Shown here one piece after another: positions 56,961 through 64,000 of a DNA stretch of 64,000 bases. Source of the stretch: Nocardiopsis sp. N85 (GTDB lineage: Bacteria; Actinomycetota; Actinomycetes; Streptosporangiales; Streptosporangiaceae); contig NZ_JARBUT010000026.1 of assembly GCF_028882275.1 (NCBI RefSeq), forward strand, positions 1-64,000, read 5' to 3'. The notes beneath the pieces were generated by a model. The model made no database searches and had not been told where the DNA came from. It saw only the letters and a program-made list of their open reading frames with translations. Both the position numbers and the translations under genes were made by a program. Within the stretch, counting starts at the first letter, position 1. Every line of letters starts with the position of its first letter.

Positions 56961-58961
56961 TCATGGTCGGCGGCGGACACCGTCCCGGGCCACCCCGACC
57001 AGCAGGCGGAGCACCAACAGGGCGGCCACCACCAGCAGCAGCCACGCGGCACCGTTGAGGAGCTGGGCTCGCGCGGACATCTGCGACCACACCACATCGG
57101 GCCCGTCGGTGACGTTGAACAACCCCACCGACATCAGTCCGGTGGCCACCGCCAGCACGGTGAGGATCGCCCGCTGGGCCAGATCACCGATGAGCCTGCG
57201 GTCGTCCGGATGGGCGAACGGACGCACCTGCACGGTGAACCTGCCCTTGTGCAACTGGTCGGTGATCCGGTCCAACCGCCGCGGCAGCCGGCGCAGTGTG
57301 GGCAGCAGGGCGATGATCTCGTCCGCCGCCAGGTCGCGCAGCGCCTCACCGCGCAGCTGTTCCGACATCCGGTCCCCGGCGAACCGCTTGGCCTCGGCGA
57401 CGGTGTCGAACCCCGGCGACAGGTGCACCAGGGTGCCCTCCAGGGTGGCCAGGGCCCGGAAGACCGCCGCCAGCTCCGCCGGAAGGGTGAGCCCGAACCG
57501 GGTGACGATGAGCAGCAGTTCGGTGAACATCCGCATGCTCGCGGTCATCCCGGCCTGGAGGTAGCGCGCCATGAACTGACCCAGCGCCCGGCGCAACCGC
57601 TCTCCGTCCACCCCCTCGGGGTCGGTGACCACGTCGAGGAGGGTGTCGGTGAGCAGGACCGCGTCGCGACGGTCCAAGGCCATCAACATGAGCCGCAGCG
57701 ACTCCCGGGTCTGGCCGTCCAGGCGCCCCACCGACCCGTAGTCGAGCAGGCCCACCCCTCCCTCGTCGAGCACCATGATGTTGCCGGGGTGCGGGTCGGC
57801 GTGGAAGATGCCGCTGATCATCACCTGTTCGAGCAGGCAGTTCAGCAGGACCCGGGCGATCTCCTCACCGTCGACGTCGGCGGGGTCGACGGAGCCGATG
57901 GAGACGCCGTGCAGCCGTTCCATCACCAGCACCCCCCTGCTGGTGTAGGCGTCGTACACCCGGGGGATGCGCACCGGGGAGTCGTGGGCGGCCTCGGCGA
58001 CGGCGGCGATGTTGGCCGCCTCCACCTCGAAGTCCAGCTCTTCCACCAGCGCCTCGGCGAACCCCTCGGCCAGGTCCACCACGCCGATGGCCGGTCCCCA
58101 GTCGGTGTACTCGTCGAAGCGCGCGGCCAAGCGGCGGATGATGTCCAGGTCGCGGTGGACGAGCGGGGCGATCCCGGGCCGCTGCACCTTGACCACCACC
58201 TCCTCCCCGTCGACCAGGCGCGCGGTGTGCGCTTGGGCGATGGACGCGGCGGCCAGCGGCTCGTCGGAGAAGTCGGTGAAGACGTCGTCCACCGGGCGGC
58301 CCAGTTCCCGTTCGACCGCGTCACGGATCCGCTCCGCCGGAACCGGGGCCACCTCGCTGTGGAGCCGCCCCAGTTCCTCGACGAACACCGGTGGGAGCAG
58401 GTCGCGTCGGGTGGCCAGCACCTGGCCCAGCTTGACGAACACCACCCCGGCCTCCTCCAGGGAGCCGGCCAGTGATCGGGCCAGGCGCCGCTGGGTGGAG
58501 GTGTCCTCGCCGTCCTCCTTGCGCCCGGAGACGTAGCCCCACAGGCCCCGCCGGGCCAGGATCCACATGATCTGGCGGTAGCGGCGCACCCGGCCGAACC
58601 AGTCGAACACCGCCCGCACCGCGTGCACCGGTCGAGGTCGGGTGCCGCGAGGGACGGCCAGTTCCAGCCCGACGAAGGCGAGCAGCGCCACGGCGGCCGA
58701 CATCAGCATGGTCACGCTGACGTACTCCGGCCCCGGTGCCGTGACGGGGACCTCCTGCGCCAACCGTTCGAGGGAGCCGTAGTACAGCACCGCCGCCGCG
58801 GCCGACCCCAGGAACAGTCCGACCAGCCCGGACAGGGCCAGGCGCGGCAGGCTGAAGGGGACGCCCATCATCCGGCTGGCCAGCAGGCCCAGGCCGATCA
58901 GCAGGGCGACGAAGAGCAGCAGGGAGAAGAGTTGGAGGATCCCCTCTCCCACGTAGACCAT
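56961..58961 (-). CDS. AarF/UbiB-family protein kinase-like membrane protein
   Basis: A 666-residue UbiB-type protein with N-terminal and C-terminal membrane helices around an atypical kinase domain. Two to four helices lie in the first 110 residues. The kinase-like core shows the KxGQ motif (VFVKLGQVLATRRDLLPP, about 177-194), an ATP-site Ala/Lys region (AAASIAQAHTARLVDGEEVVVKVQRPG) and FHADPHPGNIMVLDEGGVGLLDYGSVGRL (about 403-431). Two helices close the protein. The frame continues upstream to GTG 59102, but that part is low-complexity, so ATG 58961 is used. The family supports quinone or lipid metabolism. Confidence 0.85.
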   Translation of the reverse strand: MVYVGEGILQLFSLLLFVALLIGLGLLASRMMGVPFSLPRLALSGLVGLFLGSAAAAVLYYGSLERLAQEVPVTAPGPEYVSVTMLMSAAVALLAFVGLELAVPRGTRPRPVHAVRAVFDWFGRVRRYRQIMWILARRGLWGYVSGRKEDGEDTSTQRRLARSLAGSLEEAGVVFVKLGQVLATRRDLLPPVFVEELGRLHSEVAPVPAERIRDAVERELGRPVDDVFTDFSDEPLAAASIAQAHTARLVDGEEVVVKVQRPGIAPLVHRDLDIIRRLAARFDEYTDWGPAIGVVDLAEGFAEALVEELDFEVEAANIAAVAEAAHDSPVRIPRVYDAYTSRGVLVMERLHGVSIGSVDPADVDGEEIARVLLNCLLEQVMISGIFHADPHPGNIMVLDEGGVGLLDYGSVGRLDGQTRESLRLMLMALDRRDAVLLTDTLLDVVTDPEGVDGERLRRALGQFMARYLQAGMTASMRMFTELLLIVTRFGLTLPAELAAVFRALATLEGTLVHLSPGFDTVAEAKRFAGDRMSEQLRGEALRDLAADEIIALLPTLRRLPRRLDRITDQLHKGRFTVQVRPFAHPDDRRLIGDLAQRAILTVLAVATGLMSVGLFNVTDGPDVVWSQMSARAQLLNGAAWLLLVVAALLVLRLLVGVARDGVRRRP

Positions 58962-59218
58962 GGCGAGGTACACGGTCGGGAACTCGCTTTCCAGCAGGTG
59001 CCGGACGGGGGCGCCGGCGGCGGTCGGGACGATGGCTCGGGGACGGGGGGGCGTGGACGGCGGTCGGGCGAGAGGATCCCCGGCGTCGCGCACCCGCGAC
59101 ACCCATGACGTCCATGACGTCCCCGGCGTCCTCCGCTTCGGATTTCCAGCCTGCCAGGTCCGCCCTCCGCGCGACAGCGCCGGTCACGACCTGTGGAAAA
59201 CCACCGGTGACACGGGAA

Positions 59219-59247
59219 GGGCCGGGATCCCGCACGGATCCCGGCCC
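59219..59247 (-). terminator. Hairpin after PBP4-type gene
   Basis: GGGCCGGGATCC and GGATCCCGGCCC form a 12-bp stem with a 5-base loop, 16 bases downstream of the carboxypeptidase stop. Confidence 0.75.
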
Positions 59248-59262
59248 TCGATCACCCGTGGA

Positions 59263-60852
59263 TCAGCAGGTCAGCTCCCACGAGCACTCCAGCTCACCGC
59301 TCTCGGGGTTCTCCTGGACGCGGGCGCCCTGCGCGAGCGTGCCCGCCGGCGCCGTGTGCCCCAGGTGCTCGGCCAGCCGGACCGCGATCGCGTTCTGCAC
59401 GGCGAGGGGCGCCGGACCCGTGTGGTTGTTGTTGACGATCGAGAAGACCAGACCGTCGCCGCCACCGGGCGCCGCCACGTAGCCGGACAGGGCGCTGACG
59501 CCGCTCATCGTGCCCGTCTTGGCCGTGACCGCTCCCTGGGCGGCGGTGCCCACCATGCGGGCGCGCAGCGTGCCACCCGTGAAGGGGTCCTCGATACCGG
59601 CCACCGGCAGCGCCGACGCCCACACCGGGTACCAGTCGGCGTCGCGCGTGCTCGCCAACAGGTCGACGACCGCGTTCGCCGTCACCCGGTCGGTACGGGA
59701 CAGTCCGGAACCGTCGTGGAACACCACACCCGAGGTGTCCACGCCCAGCCCGGCCACGGCCTCCTCGACCCCGACCCGTCCGGCCGCCCAGGTGCCCTGG
59801 TCTGCGGTCTCCCGGCCGATGGACTTGACCAGCATCTCGGCGTGGCCGTTGTTGCTGAACTTCATGTACGGCACGAAGATCTCGGCCAGGTCCGGCGAGG
59901 TGTGGTCGGCGACGACCCTCGTGCGCAGGTCGTCGGGCACCTCGCCCTGTTCGACCCCGCCGCGCACCGTGACCCCGTGCTCTTCCAGCGCCCGCTCGAA
60001 CAGGTGCCCGGCCAGTCCGGCGGGCTCGTCCACGGTGCGCAGGACCGCGATCGGGGCGGCGCCCTGCGGAACGGATCCGCTCACCACGATGGTGTTGGTG
60101 CCGACGGGGCGGTCGACCACGAGGGTGTTGCCGCTGCCGGCCGCGCCGGTGGTGGCCCGGTTGTCCAGTTCCATGTAGCCCTCGGCGGCGCCCAGGTCGA
60201 CCGTGGGGGCACCGCCCTGGGCGGCGGCCGTGACGGTGACCTCGGTGACGCCGGTGTCGTAGCGCTCCCCGTGGGCGACGGTGAGCGCGGAGATCTGCGC
60301 CGAGTAGGCGTAGGGCTCGTCCTCGGGCCACCAGTCGTCGACCAGGCGCTCGTCGTCGAACCAGGTGTCGTCGGCGTACACGTCGCCCTTGACGACCTTG
60401 ACACCGGCGGCGGCGACATCGGCCGCCAAGGCGTCGATGTCCGCGGCGGAAAGGGTCGGGTCGCCCCCGCCGACGAGGTAGACGTCCTGCACCGTGCGCG
60501 GCTTCCCGCGATGGGCGGGGATGACCACCTCGGTGTCGAACGTGTGGTCCGGGCCCAGGACCTCCAGCGCGGCGGCGGCCGTGAACAGCTTCATGTTGGA
60601 GGCGGGGACGAACGGCGAGTCGGCGTCACGGGAGTACAGCTCCTCACCCGTCACCGGGTCGAGGACGACCACCCCGGAGTCCGCCACCGAGGGGTCGGCC
60701 AGGATCGTGTCGAGGTCGGCCCGCAGGTCGGCCGCCTCGGCGGCCGGGTCCGCGTGCGCGGGGGCGGCGAACACGGTGACCGGTATCAGTGCGGCGGCGG
60801 CCACCGCGGTCCACCGGCGTCGCGCGCACGCGAGGGGGGTAGGGGTTCTCAT
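59263..60852 (-). CDS. dacB: D-alanyl-D-alanine carboxypeptidase/endopeptidase (PBP4 family)
   Basis: A 529-residue exported penicillin-binding protein. A Sec signal (RRRWTAVAAAALIPVTVFAAPAHA) ends near residue 34. The three serine-acyltransferase motifs are SxxK in VPASNMKLFTAAAALEVLG (about 84-87), SxN in KFSNNGHAEML (about 336-338) and KTG in GAVTAKTGTMSG (about 448-450). The inserted domains between the first two motifs, and the YLVGGGDPTL segment, are typical of class C PBP4/DacB. It trims peptidoglycan stem peptides. ATG 60852 is clear. Confidence 0.92.
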   Translation of the reverse strand: MRTPTPLACARRRWTAVAAAALIPVTVFAAPAHADPAAEAADLRADLDTILADPSVADSGVVVLDPVTGEELYSRDADSPFVPASNMKLFTAAAALEVLGPDHTFDTEVVIPAHRGKPRTVQDVYLVGGGDPTLSAADIDALAADVAAAGVKVVKGDVYADDTWFDDERLVDDWWPEDEPYAYSAQISALTVAHGERYDTGVTEVTVTAAAQGGAPTVDLGAAEGYMELDNRATTGAAGSGNTLVVDRPVGTNTIVVSGSVPQGAAPIAVLRTVDEPAGLAGHLFERALEEHGVTVRGGVEQGEVPDDLRTRVVADHTSPDLAEIFVPYMKFSNNGHAEMLVKSIGRETADQGTWAAGRVGVEEAVAGLGVDTSGVVFHDGSGLSRTDRVTANAVVDLLASTRDADWYPVWASALPVAGIEDPFTGGTLRARMVGTAAQGAVTAKTGTMSGVSALSGYVAAPGGGDGLVFSIVNNNHTGPAPLAVQNAIAVRLAEHLGHTAPAGTLAQGARVQENPESGELECSWELTC

Positions 60853-61041
60853 GGATCTCCCAACGGCTCGGACGGAAGATCACGAACCTAACCGAATCTC
60901 ACCGTGGGTCGCCACGCACACGCCGAACGTGCGAAACGTTCTTTCATCCCACAGCAGGCCAGAACCCCAACAAATTTTTATTACAGCCGAAAATAGGCCA
61001 CAACCGGACACCACGCCGGCCTCTCCGACCCGACGGAGCGT

Positions 61042-61073
61042 GGTGTCGGGGAGATCCTGCCCTCCCCGACACC
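61042..61073. terminator. Hairpin downstream of OppDF
   Basis: GGTGTCGGGGAG and CTCCCCGACACC form a 12-bp perfect stem around an 8-base loop. It is the second of two hairpins after the operon end. Confidence 0.65.
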
Positions 61074-61087
61074 ACGGATGACCCGAA

Positions 61088-61126
61088 GGCGCCGTTCCCG
61101 GCCCGAACAGCCCCGGGAACGGTGCC
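61088..61126 (-). terminator. Hairpin after OppDF
   Basis: GGCGCCGTTCCCGG and CCGGGAACGGTGCC form a 14-bp stem with one wobble, 10 bases after the stop on the minus strand. Confidence 0.75.
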
Positions 61127-61135
61127 GTGTCCGGG

Positions 61136-63304
61136 TCAGATCAGCTCCACCACCTGGGAGTAGTGGCAGGCGTCGCGGTGGCCCGTCCCCCGGTCCAGCA
61201 GTTCGGGGGGCTCCTCCACGCACAGGTTCCGCCGCGCGTCGTCCAGTTCGTTCGCGAACTTCGGGCACCGCGTCCGGAACCGGCACCCCGAGGGGGGATC
61301 GGCCGGGCTGGGCACGTCACCGGTCACCACGATCCGCTCGCGGGTCCGCTCCTTGACCGGGTCCGGCAGCGGGATCGCCGAGATGAGGGCCTGCGTGTAC
61401 GGGTGGGCGGGGGCGGCGAACAGCTCCTCCGTCGTACCCGTCTCCATCACCTTGCCGAGGTACATCACGGCCACCCGGTCGGCGATGTGCCGGACCACCG
61501 AGAGGTCGTGCGAGACGAACAGGTACGACAGCCCCAGTTCGTCCTGGAGGTCCTCCAGCAGGTTGATCACACCGGCCTGGATGGACACGTCCAACGCCGA
61601 CACGGGCTCGTCGAGGATGAGCACCTTCGGGTTGAGCGACAGCGCCCGGGCGATGCCGATGCGCTGACGCTGACCGCCGGAGAACTCGTGCGGGTAGCGG
61701 GAACCGTGCTCGGGGTTGAGCCCGACCAGTTCCAGCAGCTCCTTGACCCGTGCCTTGGCGGTCCTGCCCTGCCCGTGGATCTGCATGGGCTCGGCGATGA
61801 TGTCGGTGACCGTCATGCGCGGGTCCAGGGACGCGAACGGGTCCTGGAACACCAGTTGCAGGTCGCGTCGGAGCGGCCGCATCTGGGCGTCGCTGAGCGT
61901 GTGCAGCGGCTGTCCCATGTAGGTGACCTCGCCCGACGTCTGCCGGATGAGCTGGAGCAGGAGTCGGGCCGTCGTGGACTTGCCGCACCCGGACTCGCCG
62001 ACGAGGGCGAGGGTCTCGTGCTCGCGCAACTCCAGGGAGATCCCGGAGACCGCCTGGACCTCACCGATCTTGCGCCGCAGGATGCCCTTGGAGCGGATCG
62101 GGAAGTTCTTCACCAGGTCGACGGCGGAGAGCAGCACCTCGGACGACGCCTCGTGCTCCCGCCCGCGTTCGGCGGAGGCCTCGGTGCCCTCCGCCCTGAC
62201 GGCCTCGACGGGCACCTCCGCGTCGAGGGACGTGGGGTGGAAGAGGTCTTCGGGCCGCACGTCCACCAGCCGCTCGCCGAAGTGGCAGGCGGCCATGTGA
62301 CGGTGGTGGAGGTCGGTCTCCTCCGCGTCGACCGCCTCCTTGAGGACCGGTTCCTCCGCGTGGCAGAGGGCCTCGGCCATCGGGCAGCGCGGTGCGAACC
62401 CGCAGCCCCGCGGCAGGTCGAGCAGAGACGGCGGCGTCCCCAGGATGGGGGTGAGCTTCTCGCCGCGCGCCTCGTCCATACGCGGAAGCGAGCCCAGGAG
62501 CCCCAGGGCGTAGGGCATCCGGGGGCGGTAGAAGACGTCCTCGACCGTCCCGGTCTCCACCAGACGGCCCGCGTACATCACGGCCACCCGGTCCACGTGC
62601 CCGGCCACGACGCCGAGGTCGTGGGTGATCAGCACCAGGGCGGCGCCGGTCTCCTGGCGTGCCGCCTCCAACGCCTCCAGCACCTGGGCCTGGACCGTCA
62701 CGTCCAGAGCGGTGGTGGGCTCGTCGGCGATGATGACGTCGGGGTCGTTGGCCATCGCGATGGCGATGACGACCCGCTGGCGCATGCCGCCGGAGAGCTC
62801 GTGCGGGTACTGGTCGACACGTCGGTCGGGGTGGGGGATGCCCACCTTGTCCAGCAGCTCGATCGCCCGCTCCCGGGCCTGTTGCTTGGTCACCTTGCGG
62901 TGGGTGAGGATCGCCTCGGCGATCTGGTAACCGATGGTGTACACCGGGTTCAGCGAGGTGAGCGGGTCCTGGAAGATCATGGCGATCTTCTCGCCGCGCA
63001 CCTTGCTGATCTGGGCGTCGTTGAGGCCGATGAGCTCCTGACCGAGCACCCGGGCCGAGCCGGTCACCTTCGCGGTCTTGGGCAGCAGACCCATGATCGC
63101 CATGGAGGTGACCGACTTGCCCGAGCCGGACTCGCCGACGATGCCCAGGGCCTCTCCCCTGCGCACCTGGTAGGAGACCCCGCGCACGGCCTGCAACGGG
63201 CCGTCCTCCGAGGAGAAGGTGACGTTGAGGTCCTGGACGTCCAGGACGATGTCCTTGTCGACGGCCGTCGAAGCGCCGTCGTTGATGTTCTCCGTCGTGG
63301 TCAT
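61136..63304 (-). CDS. Fused dipeptide/oligopeptide ABC ATPase (OppD-OppF)
   Basis: A 722-residue protein with two complete ABC domains. First: Walker A GESGSGKS (about 55-62), signature LSGGMRQRV (about 170-178), Walker B VIIADEPTTALD. Second: Walker A GESGCGKST (about 440), signature FSGGQRQRIGIARAL (about 547), Walker B ILDEPVSALD. Each is followed by the Cys-containing oligopeptide-binding C-terminal region (LPRGCGFAPRCPMAEALCH; PPSGCRFRTRCPKFANEL). It powers a peptide importer with the permease encoded just upstream, whose stop overlaps its ATG. OppD and OppF are usually separate genes; the fusion is a recurring variant. Confidence 0.93.
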   Translation of the reverse strand: MTTTENINDGASTAVDKDIVLDVQDLNVTFSSEDGPLQAVRGVSYQVRRGEALGIVGESGSGKSVTSMAIMGLLPKTAKVTGSARVLGQELIGLNDAQISKVRGEKIAMIFQDPLTSLNPVYTIGYQIAEAILTHRKVTKQQARERAIELLDKVGIPHPDRRVDQYPHELSGGMRQRVVIAIAMANDPDVIIADEPTTALDVTVQAQVLEALEAARQETGAALVLITHDLGVVAGHVDRVAVMYAGRLVETGTVEDVFYRPRMPYALGLLGSLPRMDEARGEKLTPILGTPPSLLDLPRGCGFAPRCPMAEALCHAEEPVLKEAVDAEETDLHHRHMAACHFGERLVDVRPEDLFHPTSLDAEVPVEAVRAEGTEASAERGREHEASSEVLLSAVDLVKNFPIRSKGILRRKIGEVQAVSGISLELREHETLALVGESGCGKSTTARLLLQLIRQTSGEVTYMGQPLHTLSDAQMRPLRRDLQLVFQDPFASLDPRMTVTDIIAEPMQIHGQGRTAKARVKELLELVGLNPEHGSRYPHEFSGGQRQRIGIARALSLNPKVLILDEPVSALDVSIQAGVINLLEDLQDELGLSYLFVSHDLSVVRHIADRVAVMYLGKVMETGTTEELFAAPAHPYTQALISAIPLPDPVKERTRERIVVTGDVPSPADPPSGCRFRTRCPKFANELDDARRNLCVEEPPELLDRGTGHRDACHYSQVVELI

Positions 63305-64000
63305 CGCCGCACCATCGTCTGTCGTGGGTCGAGGGCGTCCCGCAGGCCGTCACCGATGAAGTTGATCGTCAGGCAGATGAGGACGATCAGCACACCGGGC
63401 GGATAGAACAGCCATGGTCGGGTGAAGGCGGCCGTGCGCGCGCCCTCCACCATCTTCCCGAGGGAGATGTCCGGCGGTTGGATGCCGAACCCGATGAAGG
63501 ACAGTCCCGCCTCGGTCAGGACCGCCACCGCGATGAGCAGGGTGGCGGCGACGATGATGGGGCCGGCGGCGTTGGGCAGCAGGTGTCGGAAGATGATCCG
63601 GGACGCCTTGGCGCCGGCCGCGCGGGCCGCCTCGATGAACTCCTGCTCGCGCAGGGAGAGCACCACGCCGCGGACGACGCGGGCGATCGTCGCCCACGAG
63701 AACAGGCACATGATGAGCGCCACCGCGTACCAGGTGGCGCCGCCCCGCACGTTGCCGTTGATCGAGGCCACGGCGACGATGAGCGGGATGATGAGGAAGA
63801 TGTCGGCGATCCGCATCATGATCGCGTCGACCCGGCCCCGGTAGTAACCGGCGACGGCGCCCCAGGTGGCGCCGACCACGGTGGAGAGCACCGCGACGGT
63901 GAAGGCCACCTTGAGGGACTGCTGGGCGCCGCGCATGGTCTGCGCGAACACGTCGTTGCCCTGCTTGGTGGTGCCGAAGGGGTGGTCCCAGCTCGGGCCG
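63301..64000 (-). CDS. Dipeptide/oligopeptide ABC permease (OppC-like), 5' end beyond window
   Basis: The visible 232 residues form the C-terminal part of a BPD_transp_1 permease of the OppC/DppC type. HPFGTTKQGNDVFAQTMRGAQQSL at the start of the visible part is the conserved OppC entry (HxxGTDxxGxDxxxR). The EAA loop is EFIEAARAAGAKASRIIFRHLLPNAAGPI. Five or so helices follow the usual order. The stop overlaps the ATPase ATG (ATGA). The first 60-90 residues, probably with one helix, lie beyond position 64000. The binding protein and OppB genes should be further upstream. Confidence 0.9.
   Translation of the reverse strand, partial: GPSWDHPFGTTKQGNDVFAQTMRGAQQSLKVAFTVAVLSTVVGATWGAVAGYYRGRVDAIMMRIADIFLIIPLIVAVASINGNVRGGATWYAVALIMCLFSWATIARVVRGVVLSLREQEFIEAARAAGAKASRIIFRHLLPNAAGPIIVAATLLIAVAVLTEAGLSFIGFGIQPPDISLGKMVEGARTAAFTRPWLFYPPGVLIVLICLTINFIGDGLRDALDPRQTMVRR

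Overview
The window is high-GC actinobacterial chromosome. Mycothiol-linked DinB/TIGR03086-type proteins, XRE plus DUF397 pairs, an IS701-type insertion sequence, twin SDR/XRE loci and many GTG starts point to a filamentous actinomycete; a Nocardiopsis-like member of the Streptosporangiales is my best guess, made without a database search.

Positions 192-13348 look like a genomic island of about 13 kb. An intact tRNA-Lys(TTT) gene (13305-13377, minus) marks one end. An 81-bp near-identical copy of its 3' half plus trailer (192-272) marks the other. Three AGACCA repeats on a 10-bp period lie just inside the left end, and transposase debris clusters there. No integrase gene is visible. The cargo is: a deazaflavin-type oxidoreductase and SDR pair divergent from a TetR gene with two matching operators; a small anchored protein with an IS701-type element inserted exactly at its stop codon; a Nudix gene facing a large HTH/TPR regulator; a compact lasso-peptide operon; a DUF397/XRE pair; and an RsbW-like ATPase.

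The lasso operon (7268-10368) is the most notable system. A 48-codon precursor gene precedes a lasso cyclase, a transglutaminase-like leader peptidase and a GNAT acetyltransferase, with 4-bp overlaps between the last three. The predicted core (G1, E8, K10) closely resembles what I remember of albusnodin, an obligately acetylated lasso peptide.

Beyond the island, 13.5-17 kb holds a MerR/GyrI regulator, a DinB-type protein, a MazG-like pyrophosphohydrolase and unknown genes. From 17.3 to 22.0 kb there is an ABC importer (ATPase, permease, lipoprotein) followed by RutA-like and RutB-like enzymes, suggesting uptake and oxidative ring opening of a pyrimidine-like heterocycle. An APH-type kinase, a PucR regulator and an MHS transporter follow. 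From 26.4 to 31 kb are an alpha/beta hydrolase, nhaA preceded by a 26-bp perfect inverted repeat, and a cold-adaptation pair (cold-shock protein and DEAD-box helicase).

From 31.3 to 42.5 kb lies nitrogen and carbon acquisition: a two-gene urea amidolyase operon (allophanate hydrolase and urea carboxylase) behind a GntR regulator, then a DASS-family carboxylate transporter, a TAXI-type binding lipoprotein and a two-component system. From 42.7 to 56.9 kb are redox and stress genes: DoxX, MarR with a LigB-type dioxygenase and NADAR protein, three SDRs, an XRE/MmyB regulator, an L,D-transpeptidase, an SMR efflux gene coupled to a TetR gene that seems to start with CTG, and an AraC regulator. The right end has an AarF/UbiB-like kinase, a PBP4-type carboxypeptidase, and a fused OppDF ATPase with the start of an OppC permease running off the window.
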